Positions 22,096-34,028 of a stretch of DNA of 64,000 bases are shown piece by piece. Below the pieces are notes generated by a model. That model searched no databases. It was not told the origin of the DNA and worked only from the letters and a program-made list of their open reading frames with translations. The first letter of the stretch is position 1. Every line of letters begins with the position of its first letter. A program made the position numbers and the translations under genes. Source of the DNA: Dillenia suffruticosa (taxonomy: Eukaryota; Streptophyta; Magnoliopsida; Dilleniales; Dilleniaceae); contig JAVTVX010000019.1 in the NCBI GenBank assembly GCA_033439265.1, positions 18,502,039 to 18,566,038 on the forward strand, in the 5' to 3' direction.

Positions 22096-23194
22096 TGTCT
22101 CTTTGGACTCAACCAGCCGGAGCTTTTAAAGGAATTTCTCTTCAGGATATAATAGGGAGTAAAAGGTCTTTTTGAGTTGAATTTTGCCTTATTTTATCTT
22201 TTCCTCTCCTTGCCTAGAGGATTCCATCAACCTTTGGAATATCTCTTTCTTCTTTTCTTCTAATTAAAAAGTAAAAGAAATTCAATCAACTTCAACTATC
22301 CACTATTTTCAATCTTATCTACTTGAGCACATGTTATTGTAAAGAATACTTAAAATTTTTAAAACTGCACTAAGCCTGAGATATCTGGAATCTTTCCATG
22401 ATTGGTACATGGCAAAGAAAATCAATACACTATACCAATGCTGGGTAGAAGGTGGATAAAAGTGCTCCCCAACCAACATGGTAGTATTAACTCAAAGTCT
22501 TATTTAAAACCCACCCGGGGGGTTTCAGAAAAATAAAAAAAAGAAAAAAAAGCCTTCTATTACCATCCACAGGAATAACCGGATCAAAGGACAAAAATCA
22601 TAGTTCTCAGACCATATAAGAGAGGATTCTCATCAAGAATCTCCTCATCATTTAAGACGGAAATAGAGCATTGAGCACATGTTAAAACATAATCCATTCT
22701 TGAAGGGGAAGAGGATCACATTACTAGCAATTTAACATGGGAGACTGAGTGGGACCTTGTCAAAACTAAACTGTGATGAACCAACCAGGAAAAAAAAATC
22801 TCCATCTACCATCCTGCTTAGGACATAAACAAAAAAAGGAGGATAGAAAAGCAACATGTTCATGGCCAATGTTAGGAAATGGAGCTTAGGTTCAACATTG
22901 GCAACTGCATGAAGAAAAAAGAATGTGGATAACCCTCTAATCCGCTTCTCCATTGAACCCCAGAGTCTTTTGGTCAATAACCCTGTCAATAAATTATGAA
23001 TTTACCTTGCTAGGCAATTTAAGGTAGCCACGTGGAAAAAGAACTTGCCATTGCAGGGTCAGATATACCACTTTGCCTCAACAAGGCTTTTCTTGAGACA
23101 TAAATCCATAGAGGTTTGTACAGAAGTAACCCTTTTTAAATATATATATATATATATATATATTCTTAAAACAACTTTATTGGAAAAAAATTAC

Positions 23195-23395
23195 AAAAGT
23201 AACTCATACATGTCTAGTCTTGAGACTCGACAAACATATGTTGATCTTCAAGACTCAACACACACTACATTGTTCACATAGTATGTCAAGTCTTGAAAAC
23301 TCAACATACGCTGTTCACATGCATTTTAAAAGTTTGTCAAGTCTTCAAGACTCAGCATACCCTTTCTCGAGTCTAGACTCGACAAACATGGGTTA
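23195..23395. repeat. Cluster of TCGAGTCT palindromes
   Basis: Variants of GTCTTGAGACTCGAC, GTCTTCAAGACTC and CGAGTCTAGACTCG recur about every 40-60 bp. The last, TCGAGTCTAGACTCGA at 23367-23382, is a perfect 16-bp palindrome. A (TA)n run precedes it at 23141-23161. Confidence 0.75.
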
Positions 23396-23439
23396 TCTTT
23401 GCAATTTTTTTCCTAATAGGGTTGTTGTAAGATTTTTTT

Positions 23440-24260
23440 TTTTTTAAGGATTATTTCCATACAAAGCTCTAAATCCATACCCTCTAGGTCATCATGAGCA
23501 AACTTATCATTGTGCAAAGGCCTACCCTCAGATTCCAACCCAACCACAGTTGTCTTATGACTTCTTCAAGATCATCACAATCTCTTGGAGATCAAGGCTG
23601 CTCAGGAATTCATTTTCCTTTGATAAATGCACTATTTTTACAGGAATAGTATCATCCAACACTAAATTTAATTTTAAGTTGTTCATGAACTTTGTCGAGA
23701 TCTTATAGATGCTAGTAGGTTACTATAAAACAATCTTTTTTTTGGACAACAGTAATTAAGGTAGATTTTATGCTTGCCTATGATTTAACCAGCGTAACAC
23801 TCTTAGAACACATAATTAAATCCTCCATTACAACATCTTAATAGTCTGGCAAGGAGGCCATGTTCAAACCATAAAGGCCAGAGAATTTATCTATATAGAA
23901 AACACCATTAGCATTAATTAATATCTTCATGGTCAAAAAGCCTTTCCTACATAGCCTTAGATGTATCATCCAAGAGCATTCTTTTCATGGTATAAATCTC
24001 CATCAAGACTAGTTCAATATTAGAGGATAAATGAGGATTTAAAATGGTTTCACCACCATTCACCACTAGCTTGATGAAATTCTTTCTTCTTTTTCGGGCT
24101 TGTTGCCACAATTTTATAATGAAGCCTATGCCACTTCCTTCGCTCAAACATTGAAGGCAATGCCCTGAGTAGGTTAAAAAAGACCTCAATTCTCCAAAGA
24201 AGAAAAAACACACGGATACATATAGCTTAAACAGCTCTAAAAACAATTGACGAACCACAG
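23440..24260 (-). other. Coding-like relic, unidentified
   Basis: Minus-strand fragments such as RKRRKNFIKLVVNGGETI (near 24100) and PVKIVHLSKENEFLSSLDLQ (near 23600) look like decayed coding DNA. The first piece faintly recalls the NFI..L..NG block before LINE RT domains, but the rest does not fit. No firm family. Confidence 0.25.
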
Positions 24261-25013
24261 GGAATAAAAATTACCTGCATAGGCAGGGTCAACAAATAAG
24301 TTAATTCCTATCAAATCTCCAACAATCCCTTCCTATGCCTTTCCTTTCTCTTCTGATTAGCACCACCTTTACTTACATTTCAAGAAAATTAACAAAAGGC
24401 ATTTAGAATCTCTTACTCCCTGACACATAAGTCCTCTTAGATTGTTATTGAAATTAAGTTGCTCATGATTCTTTGATAGCACTACAAGTGCAGATCATAT
24501 TAAATGTGGAGCTCGCGCATCCAGGATCAGTAATTTCATATTTGTCCAAGATAAATTTTGGATATAAATCTATACCCAACTCAACTACACCTTCAGAGCT
24601 GTCTGAAGATTGCTGAAAATCTAGTACTGAAAATCAAGTAGTGCTGAATCTTGACACTAAATTAATTACACCATTAAACTTGCAAAATGCAGTAGTTGAA
24701 TTCATAGTTAACACAAATAAATTACCTTTCCATTCTCCACTCTATTTATCAAAATAGACTAGGGATAAAATATGTTAAAATAAATTTAGATCATATTATT
24801 ACTTCTATTATGATTATTTTCCATTCAAAAACACTAAACTCAAAGTTCTTCATTTACTAATTTTTTAACAATCACAATATTCACTTTCATAAGAAACAAA
24901 ATATTACATTAGACCATCGTTATTAACTGATATAATAAGATTTGCTATTGATATACATGAGAGGGCTATAAAATAAGCAGCTGAAATAAACTATTAAATC
25001 ATTTTATAATGGG

Positions 25014-25097
25014 TCCCCAAGGGGACAGCCTAGTGGTCACAATTCTCCTCCCCAACCCTGAGATCCAGGGTTCAAATCCTTGTGTAACAAAAAAAAA
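25014..25097 (+). mobile_element. Very short tRNA-derived SINE with target-site duplication
   Basis: An 84-bp insertion is flanked by ATCATTTTATAATGGG on both sides (24998-25013 and 25098-25113). It contains a box A-like AGCCTAGTGGTC and a box B GGTTCAAATCC, and ends in an A tail. The body is alignable with the element at 60645. The combination of box A, box B, A tail and a 16-bp direct repeat identifies a SINE. Confidence 0.9.
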
Positions 25098-25274
25098 ATC
25101 ATTTTATAATGGGCAATAAGGTCTTCAGAATGAATATGATATGAATATTGTTGCAAAATAAAAGAATCACAATAAGAAACACATTGAATGTTTCTTTTTA
25201 ATAGTTCAGGTTTTCCTGGCATAAAAGGTGTACACAAATTTTCAGCCCAATTAAAATTCAGCACTTGATGGATT

Positions 25275-25440
25275 ATCACTCAACACTTTAATCCCAGTTT
25301 AGTTGGGGTCGGTATCAATCTCGCTTGTTCTATTCAACCCTATGATGTTTTAGTATTTCTCCTAGGTCTTTCCTTTGGCTCTCGAGCACCTTCAACTTGT
25401 ATGTCATCAATAATTTCATGGCAAACTGTATATCCTAACA
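25275..25440 (-). mobile_element. LINE 3' end fragment
   Basis: Read on the minus strand, it has GAGCCAAAGGAAAGACC, then CCGACCCCAACTAAACTGGG, then ATTAAAG, typical of the 3' untranslated end of plant LINEs. No RT sequence remains. Confidence 0.55.
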
Positions 25441-25752
25441 ATGCATGCCATAAGTTGTAATAGCATTTTCGGAGAGAAACAGTTTCTGCAAATACTAGAG
25501 TTGCTTGCTTATGGCTAATTCATAGCTTCATTTCTCACAAAAAATTGTACTCACAGCCACAGGTACAAAATGAAATCAGTTTCATTTCATGAAACAGCTG
25601 AAGAACAACTTGATTAACAACGCCTCCAATTTTTCAAGAAACCTAATACGACTTGTAGTAAGCCGGTTGTCAATCATTTTCAGGATCACAGAAACAGAAC
25701 AACAATCTGAATGATGAATCATCAGAACAGAGGATCAAAAGAGAAAACTTAC

Positions 25753-25922
25753 ACTCAACCGGCTACACCGCCGGTGACAAGAGACTTGCAGATGGAGAAA
25801 AAAGCGAGACTAGCAGGAGCCTTATATCCTTCCCTCGCAAGCTTAGCTTCTTCGGCTAGGTTTACGATCGTCGTCACCGCGCTCTCAGTCGTACTCTTTC
25901 CCACCACATCCTCCGACGCCAT
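25753..25922 (-). pseudogene. ADNT1-like exon 1 (start codon, premature stop at its end)
   Basis: The ATG at 25922 opens MASEDVVGKS, and the frame continues through TIVNLAEEAKLAREGYKAP and ICKSLVTGGVAG, matching the ADNT1 N-terminus and the start of carrier repeat 1. The donor after 25753 is GTAAGT, a perfect plant donor. The codon at 25757-25755 is TGA where the family has Gly (GGA). If the weaker GTTGAG just upstream were used as donor, this stop would be skipped. Confidence 0.85.
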
Positions 25923-25931
25923 TAACCCCCT

Positions 25932-25946
25932 AAAACCCTAAACCCT
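25932..25946 (-). promoter_or_regulatory. Telo-box-like element in 5' leader of the ADNT1-like gene
   Basis: AAACCCTAAACCCT lies about 10-25 bp upstream of the ATG. Telo boxes are common in leaders and promoters of plant housekeeping genes. Function is inferred. Confidence 0.5.
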
Positions 25947-25963
25947 GATTTCCGGATCACCAA

Positions 25964-25979
25964 AAAACGATGTCGTTTT
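25964..25979. promoter_or_regulatory. AAAACGA-TG-TCGTTTT inverted repeat
   Basis: A perfect 7-bp inverted repeat with a 2-nt spacer lies about 45 bp upstream of the ATG. Similar AAACGnCGTCGTTT motifs recur near plant transcription starts; the role here is not shown. Confidence 0.35.
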
Positions 25980-26077
25980 GCAAAAATCTCAACCGTCGGG
26001 CAGAAACTGCATTCATGAGAAGAAGGAAAGAAGGGGGGTACAGCGGTGAGTGACGGCAATTTCAGTAGTTCAGAGAC

Positions 26078-26111
<34 letters not shown>

Positions 26112-26117
26112 TAGCAG

Positions 26118-26132
26118 CTGCACGTCGTGCAG
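26118..26132. promoter_or_regulatory. 15-bp palindrome with ACGT core
   Basis: CTGCACG-T-CGTGCAG is a perfect inverted repeat, next to a (TA)n and CA run at 26079-26110. It marks the border between the carrier 5' flank and the GTTCTGC-rich AT block. Confidence 0.35.
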
Positions 26133-26219
26133 TATAGTGTTTTGATTTTTGCCGATAAGAGGAGTTGCTCGTATGATTAAGTAAAATTCGTACCTATGAT
26201 ACCAAAGAAATGAAAAAAA

Positions 26220-26945
26220 AAGATGGGGAGAAATATATTTTAAATATATTCATTTAATATTAAATATATTATATCAAAATAAAAAAATATATTAGAATAT
26301 AAAAAAAAGTATGCTTATTTAAATATATTTAGATTTAACTTATTGATTTATATACATCTAGATTTAAATATATATATTAAAAATGTAGTGTACGTGGTGT
26401 GTGTATTATATATTAAAAGTTATACGTTAACTCCAAAAAAGTGTTTAAAATAGAATTAAATATGTCTTTTCATTTTTTTCAGATTTTTTTATCAATTTTA
26501 ATTTTTTAAAATAGTTCTGTGCTGTGCAAGACGGCAATAAAGTTTTGCGTTTTGCAGAACTACATGCGATATATTTGAATATATATATTTAGATATTTGA
26601 AATTAAATTAAAATATTAAATTGAAATAGAATGTGATAATAATAAATAATAAACCAAAACTAAATTATTATTTAATATGTAATATAATTCAAGTAGAGTT
26701 ATACATATCTTTATCTAATATAGAATCGTATAAGAAGAAAAATATAAAAATATTTAATTTAAATAATTAGATTTTCATTTAACATTAAATATATTATATG
26801 ACAATAAAAAAATATATTAGAATGGGAAAAAACGTATGTTATATTTAAATATATTTAGATCTGAGTTGTTTATTTAAATACGCATGGATTTAAATTTCTA
26901 TATTAAAAATGTATTGTACGTGGTGTGTGTGTTATATATTAGAAA
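26220..26945. repeat. Two diverged copies of a 200-bp unit
   Basis: 26220-26420 and 26745-26945 share TTAAATATATTATAT, then AAAAAAATATATTAGAAT, then the marker TGTACGTGGTGTGTGT. Partial relatives occur near 29680-29790 and 31915-31945. Confidence 0.7.
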
Positions 26946-27190
26946 TTATTTGTTAAAACAAAATTAAATGTTATTGGTTAAATTTTTTGTCTTTATTGTT
27001 TTTAATTTTTTAGTAGTTCTGCCTAAACAAAACCACAAAATAGTTTTGCAGTTATTGGAAAAACTACAAGGTAGTTCTGCATTTTATAGAACTGCAATAT
27101 GTTTATGCGCTTAGCAGAACCACAAGATGCAGAATGACAATGCAGTTCTATATTTCACAAAACGACAACGTGATTCCGGGCAGGGCAGAA

Positions 27191-29230
27191 CTACAAAATA
27201 TTTCAATAATCATTTAACGATAAGTAGCTTAAATTATCTATTAAATTATATTTTTTACTGATTGTATGTATACTATACACTATTTAAATATTTAAATAAT
27301 TATTTAGTATTTAATATTTTAAATCAAAAGGGAAAAATATCCGGATAATATTAATATTTATGTAAAAATTAAAATATGTAAATATTAATTTGAAACTATA
27401 ATATTTAATAATTTTGATCTAAAGAATATATAAATTTTAATATTTAATTAAAATTTCATAAAATATACAAAATATTGAAAATAATTTAGTTATTTAAATA
27501 TTTAATAGAATAAATTAAGTATTCTATCGATTGGTATTCAACCGTAAAGTTTTTAAATCAGAGTTTGAATGATTTTAAAAATTATCGTTTATTTAGAAAC
27601 TTATTGGATTTACCTTTTGTCTATTGAAAATCTTTATAAATTATAGTTTTGAATAAAATGTTAATTGTAATATAAAATATAAGAATGTTAAATAACAAAC
27701 AAAAACTAAAACTTATAAATATTAACATATAATTTAAAACTTTATAAGAGCAAAAATATTTAAATATTTAACATAAATATGTACATATTTATTTAACACT
27801 ATCTAAATTATATATTAAATTAAATATATGTTTATCACAAGGTGGTTCTGCACTTTGCAAAACTACAAGGTGGTTCCGCATTTAGGAGAACCACAAGACG
27901 CAGAATCACAATATGGTTCTGCTAGTCGTAGAACAACAAGGTAGTTCTGCGCTTAGTAAAACCATAAGGCGCAAAACGACAACATGATTTCTTATAGTAC
28001 AGAACTACAAAATATTTAAATAATCATTTAATAATAAGTACACTAAATTATATATTAAAGTATATTCTTTACTGATTGTATGTATACTATACATACTATT
28101 TAAATATTAAAATAATTATTTAATATTAAATATTCTAAATCAAAAGAGAAAAATTATCTAGATAATATTAATTTTTGTATGAAAATTAAAATATGTAAAT
28201 ATTAATTTGAAACTATAATATTTAATAATTTTTATCTAAAGAATACATAAATTTTAATATTTAATTAAAAGTTCATAAAATATACAAAATATTGAAAATA
28301 ATTTAGTTATTTAAATATTTAATAGAATAAATTAAGTATTCTATTAGTTGGTATTGAATCACAAAGTTTTAAGTCAGAGTTTGAACGATTTTAAGAATCA
28401 TTGTCTATGTAAAAACTGAATGGATTTATTTTTTTTCTATCGAAAATCTTTATAAATTATAGTTTTGAATAAAATATTCATTGTAATATAAAATATAAAA
28501 ATATTAAATAACAAATCAAAACTAAAACTGATAGATAGTAACATGTAATTTTAAATCTTATAAGAGTAAAAATATTTAAATATTTAATGTAAATATGTAC
28601 ATATTTATTTAACATTATCTAAATTATATATTAAATTAAATATATATGGAACTAGAAGATGATTCTGCGCTTAGCAAAGTTGCAAGGTGATTTTGCGCTT
28701 AGTAGAATCGCAAGGTGGTTCTACGCTTAATAGAATCGCAAGCTGGTTTTGTGCTTAGCAAAAATGCAAGGTGCAAAACTACAATTTGGTTCTGTTGGTC
28801 GCAGAACGAGAAGCTAGTTCTGTGCTTAGAAGAACCACAAGGCGCAGAATGACAAGGTGGTTCTGCGTTTTACAGAACGATATCGTGATTCCGCACAATA
28901 TAAAATTACAAAATATTTAAATAATCATTTTACAATAAATACTCTAAATTATCTATCAAATTATATGTTTTAGGATTGTATGTATACTATACATACTATT
29001 TAAATATTTAAATAATTATTTAACATTAAGTATTTTAAATCAAAAGGAAAAAAAATATCTGGATAATATTAATTCAAAACTATAACATTTAATAATTTTG
29101 ATCTAAAAAATACATAAATTTTAATATTTAATTAAAAGTTCACAAAATATACAAAATATTGAAAATAATTTAGCTATTTAAATATTTAATAGAATAAACA
29201 AGTATTGTATTGGTTGGTAATCAATTGCAA
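27191..29230. repeat. Three tandem 0.8-0.9-kb units
   Basis: Homologous units start at 27191, 28005 and about 28906 (offsets 814 and 901 bp). Each starts CTACAAAATATTT, contains GATTGTATGTATACTATAC, GGATAATATTAAT-like and ACAAAATATTGAAAATAATT segments, and ends in a cluster of GTTCTGC hairpins. A partial fourth copy lies at about 29345-29520. Confidence 0.85.
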
Positions 29231-30646
29231 AGTTTTTAAAACATATTAGTTGGCAGAACCACCACGTGGTTTTGCAGAGGGAAGTACGAAAGATTTGTGC
29301 AATAAGTTCTGGTATTTTCCAAATTATAGTTTTTATTCCTTATTTTTCTACATATTATTTAAATATTTAAATAATTATTTAAGATTAAATATGCTAAATA
29401 AAGATGAAAAAATAATTAGATAATATTAATATTTGTGTAAAAATTGAATTATATAAATATTAATAATCTGAAACTATAATATTAAATAATTTAAATTTTT
29501 AAAACACACAAAATTTTAATCAAATATGATAATATTAAATAATAAATTAAAGCTAAATTATGATTTAATATCTAATGTAATTTAAGTTGAGATATAACTG
29601 TTTTTATTTAATCTAGAATTGTATAAAAATAAAAATATTTAGATATTTAGTTCAAATAATTAGAATTAGATTTAACACTGAATATATTATATTAAAATAA
29701 AAAAAAATGTCAAAATAGGAAAAAATATATGTTATATTTAGATTTAAAATGTTTATTTAAATACGTTTGGATTTAAATTTAGATTGTCTTGGTTAGTTTT
29801 ATAAAAGAAATATAATTTTTTTAAAATAAAATCTCAATATTTTAATTTAACAGAAAATATATAATATTAAAATCTTAAAAAATACTTGTATAATATTATA
29901 TCTAAACATATTTATTTTTTTAAAAAAATTTTGTCGTTCTGCACGCAGAATCACATGGGTCTACGACTTGCAGAACAGCAAAGTGGTTCTACGCTTTACG
30001 TGATTAGCAAAACGACAACATGGTTCTGCAGGTTACACAATCACATGGTGGTTCTACGTTTCACCGAATGTCATTATGGTTTTATTAAATATTCATTTGG
30101 TTGGCATTCTCGATGAGTTTGCGCCGATCAATTTATGTATAAGTAATCTAACTTTATAAATTAAATCTCTCTTTATTCTTTTTCAAGTAATGTAGGAATT
30201 GCTTAGAGTTAACCGTAGAGTATTTAACTTAGAATGTTAATCTTTTTAAGAATTATTGTCTATCTAAAATTTTTATTTTAGTAGTTTTAATTTTTGTCTA
30301 ACAAAAATATTTTAAAATTGAAATTTCAAATAAAATGTTAATCGTAAAATAAAATATAAAAATATTAAATTATAAACCAATACTAAAACTTATAAATATA
30401 AATATGCAATTTAAAATTTTATAAGAATAAAAATATTTAAATATTTAATTTAAATATGTAGATATTTATTTAAAACTAAATAAATTAGATATTAAATAAA
30501 TTATATTTGAAAAAATATCTGTATAATATTATATAATGTTATGTTTAACTGACATAATTGTTTTTGAGTTCTGCTATGCAGAACTATCTGATTCTGTTAT
30601 AATTCTGGTATGCAGAATTATATAGTTCTACGGTGCAGTTCTGTAC

Positions 30647-30706
30647 ACCTTCGTCAACGAAGGTTCAAGCCTTCGTCGATGAAGGCATGCTCTTTCGTCA
30701 ATGAAG
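30647..30706. repeat. Cluster of CCTTCGTCGACGAAGG palindromes
   Basis: Three adjacent variants (30647-30662, 30669-30684, 30692-30706) of a 16-bp palindrome occur within 60 bp. A fourth partial copy lies at 32155-32169. They sit directly next to GCAGAAC motifs. Confidence 0.75.
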
Positions 30707-31536
30707 GTTTCTGCATTTGTTAGCAAACATTAATTTTTTTTTAAAATCTGAAAGGTTGTCTCAAAAATAATAAAAAAAAAAACTTTGTTTTTTGTTTTTC
30801 TAAATAAAATATGTTCGTATAATTAATTTTAAATAGTTTGTTTATAAATAATAAATGAAAATTTTAATTCAACGGAGTTTTTTATTCTTTCAAAATATTA
30901 TTATTATTTTTAAAGCACCCGAAAACATTTTTTTGGTTTTATTTAGGGTAGTGATGGTGTAAATGATTTAAAAACTACATCTAAATAATTTTTAAAAGTT
31001 TAAATTGGATTTGTTTATGTAAAATTACTATAGTTTTCCTTTTTTTTTATATAAAATATTTTGACAAATGGTGGATATTATTAAAAATCATAATTTGGTA
31101 AATAATTTAAATAATAAAATATTTTGATAATATTAAAAGTAAAATGAAATGCAAATGTAAAAGTATAAATGCAAAACAATGAAATGCTCAGAATTATGGA
31201 ATACCACAACAAAAACATATTGGGCAACCGCTTTAATGGTTTAATCTAAAATTATAATATTTAATAATTTAACTATAAAAAATTCATAAATATTAATATT
31301 TGATTTAAAGTTTTTAAAAAATAAAAATTAAAAAAAATTAATTTAAATATTTAAATATTTATATAATATTAAAAGTAATTAGAAAATTTAAATATTAAAA
31401 TTAACATTTTATCTGAATCAAATATTAAAGCCTAAACCAAATATTATTTACCTATAAAAAATCAAAATAGTTTTTACTTGACAAAACTACCTTAGGAGTT
31501 CTGCACTTCGCAGAATCACTTGATAGGAGGGAGGTG

Positions 31537-31700
31537 GGGAGGGGGAGAGAGAGAGAGAGAGAGAATGAGAGGGAGGTAGGAGGGTGGTGGGAAGAGAGAG
31601 AGAAAGAGAGAGAGATTAAATGTATGTATTTAATTCATGTATTAAATAATAAAGAGAGAGAGATAGAGTAATAAATGAAGAGAGAGAGAGATAAAGAAAG
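31537..31700. repeat. GA-rich microsatellite tract
   Basis: Several (GA)n runs and AGAGAGAGA variants lie inside the GTTCTGC block. Confidence 0.85.
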
Positions 31701-32570
31701 AAATTGAGGAATATTTAAAATTTTATATGAAAAAAATATTTAAATATTTAATTTAAATACGTAGATATTTATTTAAAACTAAATAAATTATGTCCGGAAA
31801 AAAATTATTTGTGTAATATTATATAATATTATGTTTAAACGACATAATTGTTGTTGAGTGTTTATATATCTCTTTTTTTTAGGCCTTTTTTTTATATAAA
31901 AAGAGACGTGACAAAATGTAGCTTGTGGTGTGCGTACTATATATTAAAAAGTATATAATTAAATTGTTAATTTTAATTTTTATACAATTTTAAATGATAA
32001 AAATACTTATATATCTATTTAAATAAAAATATTAATAATGTTGTTTTGTTTCATCAATTAATATTTTCACATTTTATGTAATAAGGTGACACGTAAAACT
32101 ATGTAGTTCTGCAATGTAGAATTATGTAGTGCTGGTATGCAGAACTATACTCTTTCATCGACGAAGGTTCCTGCCTAGCAAGAGCGCGTGCACCGGGTTT
32201 ATAATCTTAAATTTTAAAGTATTATATTTCAGTATTATATAAATATAAATTTAATAGTATTATAATATTATAGTATTTTTATTATATGCAAAAACATTTT
32301 ACATATAATAAAACGAGCTATATAATACTTTTTCGTATTTTTAATATAATTGAAAATTTTTATAATACTGTTATCATTATATTAATAACATATAACCCAA
32401 GGAAAAATATTTTTTAAATATAAAAATAATTTCAAATAATTTTTATTTAATATTTTTAGAATTATAAATTTTACATTATTATTATATTATAGTAAATTTA
32501 TTATATATCATTTAGTTTAAATATTTTTGATACCTTTAGTGTAATCATATAATTTTTTAATAAAAGTATT

Positions 32571-32595
32571 GGTAGTTCTGCACTGCAGAACTACC
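32571..32595. repeat. Perfect 25-bp palindrome
   Basis: GGTAGTTCTGCA, one C, TGCAGAACTACC: 12-bp arms with a 1-nt centre. It is the clearest example of the hairpin form of the local motif. Confidence 0.95.
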
Positions 32596-33973
32596 AAACT
32601 TTTGTTAACAACATTCGTACTCATAACTCTGAAGTAATTGAACAACGAAATATCAAACGGTATTCTTGTAATAACACAACAATAAAAAATCCAACCCAAA
32701 AAATAAAATCTAAATTGATATTTATCATATAGAACTATTTTTTTTATAATGACATTTTTGTAACAATATAATCGTGCAGAACTATTTTTTTATGACACAG
32801 AACTACCTTGCAGAACTACCTTTTTTTATCATACAGAACTACTTTTCTTATAATTTTTTTATATTGGTATTTTTGTAATAACGCAACCATGCAAAATTAT
32901 TTTTTTATTATAATAGCATTCTTGTAGGAGAACTACTTTCTATCTTGCATAACAACTTCTTTTTTAATAGCAACATTATTGTAATAATACAATCATGCAA
33001 AACTATCATGCATGCAGAACATACCGTACTACTTCCTATCATGCAGAACTGCCTATTTTTTTATAATGACATTATTATAATAATGCAATCATGTAGAACT
33101 ATCATGCATACAGAACAAATTAACTACTTCCCATCATACATAACTATTTTTTGTATATAATAGCATTCTTCTAGCAGAACTATTTTATTTTTTTCCTATC
33201 ATGCAGAACTACTTTTTGTTTATCATGCAGAACTACTTTTTTTATTATTTTTTTATAATGGCATTCTTGTAATTTACAAAACTATGTACTTTGGTAGTTC
33301 TGCAGTTATGCAAAACTACTTTTTTTTTTCTTTTCTATAATGACATTTTTATAATAATGCAGAATTATACACTGTGGTAGTTCTACAGTTCTACAATACC
33401 ACTTTTTTTTATGTTTTTATAATTTTTTATGCATTTCTGCCTTTGGTAGTTCTGCCGTTCTATAGAACCACTTTTTCTATCTCACTCTTACATTTTTTTA
33501 TCTCACTCTCATCTCTATTCCTTTTTTCTCCTTCACCTTGGTTCATTTTTTTTCCCTTTTCTATGCTAATTGAATTTTTTTTTATGGTTTAATTTGGATG
33601 TAAATTTTGATATATTCAAATCTATTATTTGAATGAGGTTTTAATATATTTGAATTATATTATATTGTTTAGATATATAGAAATATCAATATATTTGATA
33701 TACTATTTGAATTATATTATATTCTCAAAAGATATATATAAATAAATATTCTTCAATCTATATATATATGTGGAGAGAAATTTTATTTATTTATATTGAT
33801 TTTTGATTTTGAGATATTTAAATTGAATTTTTGGTATATTTTAAATTTTGTCGTATCCACGAATATTAGTGTAAAATGAATATAAAATATATATGTATAT
33901 ATATATTCAACCATTTATTAATTTTTTTTATTTACAAATTTAATTATTTATAAATTTATTTATAAAAAGAAAC

Positions 33974-34004
<31 letters not shown>

Positions 34005-34028
34005 AAGAATAAAAAAAACAACAGATAA

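Larger units (their letters stand above)
6281..25922 (-). pseudogene. ADNT1-like mitochondrial adenine nucleotide carrier, intron-containing pseudogene
   Basis: Exons read on the minus strand match plant ADNT1, a mitochondrial inner-membrane carrier that exchanges adenine nucleotides (AMP/ADP/ATP). Two of the three carrier signatures are visible (YPMDMVRGRL in exon 5, YPLDVIRRRM in exon 7), as is the C-terminus ending VEMRISD. Exons are 25753-25922, [exon 2 not found], 20131-20294, 19459-19496, 16601-16709, 16366-16479, 15232-15575 and 6281-6364, nearly all with GT-AG borders. Lesions are: a TGA in the last full codon of exon 1 (25755-25757), where the family has Gly; loss of exon 2, which carries the first signature, with TG instead of AG before exon 3; a 4-nt deficit at the exon 5 end; and a 1-nt deletion (exon 7 is 344 nt where 345 is expected) followed by CGA to TGA at 15283-15285. 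Introns are retained, so it is a decayed duplicate and not a retrocopy. An intact paralogue presumably exists elsewhere. Confidence 0.88.
26130..33480. repeat. AT-rich block with dispersed GTTCTGC/GCAGAAC motifs
   Basis: Dozens of GTTCTGC or GCAGAAC heptamers in both orientations, often paired as hairpins such as GGTTCTGC...GCAGAACC, are scattered in DNA made largely of ATTTAAATATTTAA. A perfect 12-bp-arm palindrome lies at 32571-32595. Between 32.7 and 33.5 kb a diverged unit with CATGCAGAACTACTTTTT and ATAATGACATT recurs. No coding sequence or known transposase was seen. This is not a textbook repeat class. Confidence 0.8.

Noticed and set aside
6281-25922. Processed (retro)pseudogene origin of the carrier copy
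   Set aside because: Introns with GT-AG borders are kept between nearly all exons, so it is a duplicated, not a retrotransposed, copy.
26130-33480. CRISPR array
   Set aside because: The short repeats are irregularly spaced, inverted and embedded in plant-type AT-rich DNA; there are no regular spacers or cas genes and the genome is eukaryotic.
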